Source of the DNA: Phycisphaeraceae bacterium
GTDB lineage: Bacteria > Planctomycetota > Phycisphaerae > Phycisphaerales > UBA1924
Assembly (NCBI GenBank): GCA_021297895.1
Contig: JAJTHN010000017.1
Span: 38,596-102,595 of the forward strand
Reading direction: 5' to 3'
Length of the DNA stretch: 64,000 nt
Shown here: in pieces, positions 60,043-64,000 of the stretch
Numbering within the stretch: position 1 is the stretch's first letter
How the letters are laid out: each line of letters opens with the position of its first letter
Translations under genes and position numbers: made by a program
The notes under the pieces: model-generated
The model's database searches: none
What the model saw: only the letters and a program-made list of their open reading frames with translations
What the model was told of the DNA's origin: nothing

Positions 60043-61275
60043 ATGTCACGGAGCGAATCGAGCATCGAGACCTCAACTCAAGACCACGGAAGCAACGCCG
60101 CCGGGCAGCTGACCTCCACCGGCTGGCGGATCTACCTGGGCATTTTCGCCGCGATCGCGACGGTGATTTCGCAGGCGTGGCCGATAGTGTTCGGCACGTC
60201 CGGATCCCAGCAGGCGTTTCACGTCGGGCTGACGTTCTTCGCGTTGACCGCCATCCTCGCGTGGCTCGCCTCGTTCACACCGATGCAGGGCTTGTTCTGG
60301 CCCGAAGTGAGCGGTGGACTGCGATCGATTCTGGCGAGGCTGGCGCTTCATCTCAGCGTTTTCGCCGCGTGCATGGCCGTCTGCTTTGCGCTGTCGCACA
60401 TCCTGGTCTACGGCGAAGTTCGGCCGATCCATGATTGGGGCAGGCCGAGCGCTTTCGCTCTTCTCTTCGTCATTACTGGCTCCTTCTCCTCGCTCTATTC
60501 GGCCTCGAAGGTTCGAGACGGGGCTGCCAGCGAGCAATGGCTTCGGAAATTCCGCCCGGCTGAACGCGGCGTCGTCTTGGCACATCGCAGCATCGTGACA
60601 GGCATGTTCGTATTTGCACTCTTGGCCGCCAAGGACCGCCTCGCCGCGACAAGCCCGGATCCGATCGTGAGCCTCTCGCCTTCGAGCCTGCAGTGGCGCA
60701 CCGCGCCGGTGAACGAGGATGATTGGGATCGGATCGCCAGCGTCACCGCTCGGCTCATCCGCAGTCGCGAGGCTTCGGGCTCCTGGGGCGAGTCGGCCCA
60801 CTGGCTTCGGCGGGTGATCGAGGCGGGGATGCTCCGTAGGCACCAGTATTCCGCGATTCTTGCCCTTGACGCATCGGCGCTCCGCCTTGAGCACGACCCC
60901 GCGGCATCCACCACACCGAGCGTGCCCACGCTGCGATTGTCGCTGCGAGGCGGCACGGTCTTCGGTGATCTCTTCGGCTCGGCCACCATCATCGCCACGC
61001 GCGGAGAGCACGACCGCTTCGCAGCCTTGCAGTATCGCGTCCCCGGAGAGGGCCGGCTCGCGGTCGCCGCGGACGGCACGCCCGCGTCGGTGATCGAGTT
61101 CCGAAGCTTCATCGACGTCGATCCGATGGCTGTGCCCAGGCCTGGCGCGGTCCTGCAGTTCGATCTGGTCGATTCACGGGGCAAGTCCTTGAGCGGCGTG
61201 GAGGTCAGACTCGATATCCAGAGGTCGGCCGCACCTGTGCCGACGGTTCAGCCGGTGGTGCCCGTCGGCGGATGA
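60043..61275 (+). CDS. Membrane protein, first of a tandem family of three
   Basis: A 410-aa protein with an N-terminal four-helix membrane region (YLGIFAAIATVISQAWPIVF, VGLTFFALTAILAWLASF, LALHLSVFAACMAVCFALSH, FALLFVITGSFSSLYSAS) and a helix at IVTGMFVFALLAA, then a soluble C-terminal domain. The C-terminal segment LIRSREASGSWGESAHWLRR matches the two following proteins. It lacks the zinc ribbon. ATG at 60043 with GAGGA about 9 nt upstream. Function unknown. Confidence 0.75.
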   Translation: MSRSESSIETSTQDHGSNAAGQLTSTGWRIYLGIFAAIATVISQAWPIVFGTSGSQQAFHVGLTFFALTAILAWLASFTPMQGLFWPEVSGGLRSILARLALHLSVFAACMAVCFALSHILVYGEVRPIHDWGRPSAFALLFVITGSFSSLYSASKVRDGAASEQWLRKFRPAERGVVLAHRSIVTGMFVFALLAAKDRLAATSPDPIVSLSPSSLQWRTAPVNEDDWDRIASVTARLIRSREASGSWGESAHWLRRVIEAGMLRRHQYSAILALDASALRLEHDPAASTTPSVPTLRLSLRGGTVFGDLFGSATIIATRGEHDRFAALQYRVPGEGRLAVAADGTPASVIEFRSFIDVDPMAVPRPGAVLQFDLVDSRGKSLSGVEVRLDIQRSAAPVPTVQPVVPVGG

Positions 61276-61317
61276 GCCCCGCTGCCTGCGAACGCCGACA
61301 CTTCGGAGACCCCGTTC

Positions 61318-62595
61318 ATGCCCGCCCCCGACTCCATCGAACCCAACCCGCTGCTGATTCCCGAGGTCGTGGCCACGCGGCGGTGGGTGGCTTTGGCCAT
61401 GGCGGTGTTCGCGCCGGTGATCCTGGGCATCGGCTGGGCGCTGCCGGTGTACGCCGTGCCGATGCTCGCGCCGAGTTCGGCGCGGGGCATCGGCGAGGGT
61501 GTGCGGCAGATGGGCCTGATCCTGCTGCTGATGTCGGTCGTTTCGATCTTCAGCACGCGGGCATCGGTGCTGGAGAAACTGCGTGAGGGCCGGCCCGTGC
61601 TGGCCTCTTCGTGGCTGGTGCGTGTGACGGTCCTGCTGGCGATGGGGCTGGCGGTGTGGGTGCTGTACATCGTGCTTGTGCGCGGTCTTTCGCCCATGAG
61701 TTTCGCCGCGTGGCGGCTGGTGCCGACGATGCTGCTGGGCGCGCTGGCGGTTGGGCTTGTCGCGGCGGCGCAGTTCCGCCGCGTGGGCGATGAGCGGTAC
61801 TGCCCGCGCTGCGGGTACCGCTTCGGCTACGCGACCGAGCAGGAAGGGCCGGAACTCTGCTCCGAGTGCGGCCAACGTTGGAAGGACCTGCTCATCCGCG
61901 GGCGGCGCGTGGGCATGACCAGGACCGGCGCGTTCGCCGCGGCGGTGGTGTGCTTCGTTCTGGCGTTCCTCTCGGTGCTCTTTTCCGGGTCGATGATCCG
62001 TTCGGCGATCACCCCATCGATCGCGGCGCGGCTGGTGATGAACGAGCCGCTCGAGAGCTCCTTCTGGTTCGATGCCAAGGACCTTCTCACGGACCCCGCG
62101 GTCGTCCAGCGCGTGCTGGAGCGCCTTCTGGCCGAGCGCGAGCGCACCGGCGAGTGGGGCACCGCGCGTCACTTTGTCTCCGATGTGCTGCGCGAGCCCG
62201 AGCGGCTGCCGCCGGACCTGCTCCGGCGGATTCTCCGCACCGATGAGCGCGGTCTGGAACTGTCGATCAGCGCGATCGCCCCGCCGCCGAACGCCGCGGC
62301 GCAGCTGATCCTCAGCCAGGACCACCGCGGCGTGGCGCTGCTGTGGTACCGGTCGTATCTGGTCGATGCCTTCCGCGTTGATGATGGCCCGTGGCAGCCG
62401 CTGGTGCCGCTGCTGGAGGGTCGCAGCGCGACCTTCCGCGTAGGCGGGACCGGCGGGCTGGACATCACGATCCCCGGGACGCCCGGCTCGCTGTCGGGCA
62501 GGCGGGTGACGATCCGCGCGACGCTCTCGGCGGACTTTCTCAAGGATGACCCGGCAGGCCCGGCCGTGCGCGAGTTCAGCGTGACGGTTCCGTAG
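61318..62595 (+). CDS. Zinc-ribbon membrane protein, second of tandem family
   Basis: A 425-aa protein. Several membrane helices (WVALAMAVFAPVILGIGWAL, MGLILLLMSVVSIF, VTVLLAMGLAVWVLYIVLV, MLLGALAVGLVAAA), then a Cys4 ribbon CPRCGYRFGY / ELCSECGQRW near residues 162-185, another helix, and a C-terminal domain with LLAERERTGEWGTARHFVSD. The ATG has CGGAGA 7 nt upstream. The ribbon is of the same design as in the proteins at 7092 and 62657. Function unknown. Confidence 0.78.
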   Translation: MPAPDSIEPNPLLIPEVVATRRWVALAMAVFAPVILGIGWALPVYAVPMLAPSSARGIGEGVRQMGLILLLMSVVSIFSTRASVLEKLREGRPVLASSWLVRVTVLLAMGLAVWVLYIVLVRGLSPMSFAAWRLVPTMLLGALAVGLVAAAQFRRVGDERYCPRCGYRFGYATEQEGPELCSECGQRWKDLLIRGRRVGMTRTGAFAAAVVCFVLAFLSVLFSGSMIRSAITPSIAARLVMNEPLESSFWFDAKDLLTDPAVVQRVLERLLAERERTGEWGTARHFVSDVLREPERLPPDLLRRILRTDERGLELSISAIAPPPNAAAQLILSQDHRGVALLWYRSYLVDAFRVDDGPWQPLVPLLEGRSATFRVGGTGGLDITIPGTPGSLSGRRVTIRATLSADFLKDDPAGPAVREFSVTVP

Positions 62596-62656
62596 CCGCC
62601 GAACGCCGCTGTCGCCTCCGCACGCGGCCTCAGCGCCGCGAGAAAGATGGTTCACG

Positions 62657-63934
62657 ATGCTCTTCGGCCCCGCAACGCCGCCCATCGAAGTCTCGCCGAA
62701 GCGCTACTTGCTGCCGACGGCCCTGCCGCGCTGGCGTGCGGTCGGCGCGGGGCTTCTGGCGCTCAGCGCGGTGCTGCTGATCATCGGCCACACGCTGCCG
62801 ATGAGCTCTGCGCTCGCCTTGGCGCTGCGGCAGAACCTTCCGCATCTCGGCTTTGCGGCGCTGGCCGCGGGCGCGGTGATCCTGCTCTTTGCCCGGGGCG
62901 ATGTGCTGCGGCTCCTGCGCCAGGGGCGGACGGATCCGACCGATCCGCCGCGATCCTTCGGGGGGGATTTTGCCCGCGCAGCGGCGGTGTTTCTCGGCGT
63001 GCTCGCGTTGCTGTGGCTCGCGCACGAGGTGCTCGTGCTCCGGCGCGGGCCATCGCTGTTTGTCGGCGCATCGTTGCTGCTCCCCGGCGCGGTGTTCAGC
63101 CTCGCGTGCGCGTTGCAACTGGCCGAGTCGCTGCGAGAACGGGGCCCGGCACGCTTCTGCTGCGGCTGCGGCTACGCGTTCGGCCACACCAGCGAGCGCG
63201 AGGCCCCGCCGTGCTGCGCTGAGTGCGGCCGACCGTGGCTCGGGCTGCTCTGGCACGCGCCCGCGCGGCCCAAAGCACGCTCGGTGCTCATCTGTATCGG
63301 TCTGGTCGCGCTCGCGCTCGCGGCCGCCGCGTGGCGAGACGCCATCGCGCGGGCCGCGCTGCGTCCGGCGCACCCGCTGCTGCTGATGATCGAGCCACCA
63401 ACAAGCCCGTTCTGGCTCCGAGCCCATGAGGTGCCGACCTCCGCCGCGCTGGCGGAGCGCACAACGCGGCGGCTCATCGACCGATGGCGGTCATCGGGGC
63501 AATGGGGCGATGCGGCGATCTGGCTCGACGAGTCCTCGCGGCGCGGGCTGCTCTCGCGGCCGCTGCTTGTCGAATTGACGGAGCTCCAGGTGCGGTCGCT
63601 GCGACGCCGTGCCCCGTATGCCGTGCTCGGGCCCGCGCCGGCGGGGCTCATCATGCTCTCGATGCCGGGCCAGGCCCTTGTGATCCCCGGCCTTCCCGTC
63701 GCGGTGCTCGTCGGCATCGCTTCGGCGGATGGCCCGTTCGCGCCGCCGGACCATCCGATGGTGCTGGACCTGCCCACGATCGCAATGGGGGTGGGCGTTG
63801 CGGGGGGCATGTCGTTCATGCTGCCGCCGGCGCTGCACGGCAGCGCCGGGACGCTCCGCGTGCGCATCGAGCTGCGAGATTCGATCGACGCCGCGGCCTT
63901 GCGGACGATTGATCTGACGCTGCCGCCGCCGTGA
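62657..63934 (+). CDS. Zinc-ribbon membrane protein, third of tandem family
   Basis: A 425-aa paralogue of the previous protein, 61 nt downstream. Membrane helices (AVGAGLLALSAVLLIIGHTL, LGFAALAAGAVILLFARG, AAVFLGVLALLWLAHEVLVL, SLLLPGAVFSLACAL), a ribbon CCGCGYAFGHT / CCAECGRPW near residues 170-195, a helix (VLICIGLVALALAAAAW) and a C-terminal domain with RLIDRWRSSGQWGDAAIWLD. Low identity to its neighbour suggests an old duplication. The sequence after it to 64000 is C-rich with no gene seen. Confidence 0.78.
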   Translation: MLFGPATPPIEVSPKRYLLPTALPRWRAVGAGLLALSAVLLIIGHTLPMSSALALALRQNLPHLGFAALAAGAVILLFARGDVLRLLRQGRTDPTDPPRSFGGDFARAAAVFLGVLALLWLAHEVLVLRRGPSLFVGASLLLPGAVFSLACALQLAESLRERGPARFCCGCGYAFGHTSEREAPPCCAECGRPWLGLLWHAPARPKARSVLICIGLVALALAAAAWRDAIARAALRPAHPLLLMIEPPTSPFWLRAHEVPTSAALAERTTRRLIDRWRSSGQWGDAAIWLDESSRRGLLSRPLLVELTELQVRSLRRRAPYAVLGPAPAGLIMLSMPGQALVIPGLPVAVLVGIASADGPFAPPDHPMVLDLPTIAMGVGVAGGMSFMLPPALHGSAGTLRVRIELRDSIDAAALRTIDLTLPPP

Positions 63935-64000
63935 GGCGCGTGCCCGTCCCCCCGCTCACTACCCCCGTCCACCCGCTCCCCGCCCTCGTCCCCCCGCCCC

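Noticed and set aside
1..64000. CRISPR array
   Set aside because: Tandem repeats have no spacers between units, and no cas gene is present.

Overview
The window is about 64 kb of very GC-rich bacterial DNA. It looks like a planctomycete, most likely class Phycisphaerae. The clues are two short exported proteins with a PTP-type PEP-CTERM sorting tail, two secreted proteins ending in GC-type dockerin-like repeats, pseudopilins with H-F-T-L-I-E-L type N-termini, a sigma factor overlapping a Ser/Thr kinase, several Cys4 zinc-ribbon membrane proteins, and many genes in short operons that switch strand often. Many genes have no Shine-Dalgarno but carry a TAnnnT box 5-8 nt before the start codon, which suggests leaderless mRNAs.

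Layout. 1-8.9 kb: a GspE/PilB secretion ATPase, a GH10-like protein, a MoxR AAA ATPase coupled to a VWA protein, a small zinc-ribbon membrane protein and a cysteine desulfurase. 9-13.5 kb: a PEP-CTERM protein, Uup (ABC-F) and an isolated NuoF. 14-18.6 kb: a compact co-directional set encoding a double-HTH protein, an ABC ATPase, a GNAT acetyltransferase and a phage-terminase-like large subunit with intact ATPase and nuclease motifs, with no other phage gene nearby. This is the best candidate for an undescribed system. 18.6-24.4 kb: a regulatory block with a LuxR-type protein, a 99-aa protein, an ECF-like sigma factor overlapping a membrane Ser/Thr kinase, a phosphoesterase and a second kinase.

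24.6-32 kb: an amidase-like protein that appears to lack zinc ligands, a small lipoprotein, TrmL, a secreted M60-type peptidase, a class V aminotransferase and a GspF. 32-38.7 kb: a second PEP-CTERM protein with an attenuator-like leader, a membrane zinc protease, a DnaJ-like chaperone, two Hsp20s and a DegP-type protease, which form an envelope and protein-quality cluster. 38.7-45 kb: a repeat-rich stretch (imperfect inverted repeat, dispersed direct repeat, three unrelated 21-bp-period arrays) around a TPR-YggX fusion, a membrane protein and a FabF-Hsp70 pair.

45-64 kb: ThiL, a QueD-like protein, polyphosphate kinase, a dockerin-bearing phosphatase, an MDR dehydrogenase, two pseudopilins, tRNA-Ser(GGA), a broken MBL gene, a family-4-like uracil-DNA glycosylase, an epimerase coupled to a 68-aa protein, a dockerin-bearing propeller protein and a tandem run of three related membrane proteins. 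The type II secretion or type IV pilus parts (GspE, GspF, pseudopilins) are scattered rather than in one operon. No CRISPR array, insertion sequence, integrase or rRNA was seen.
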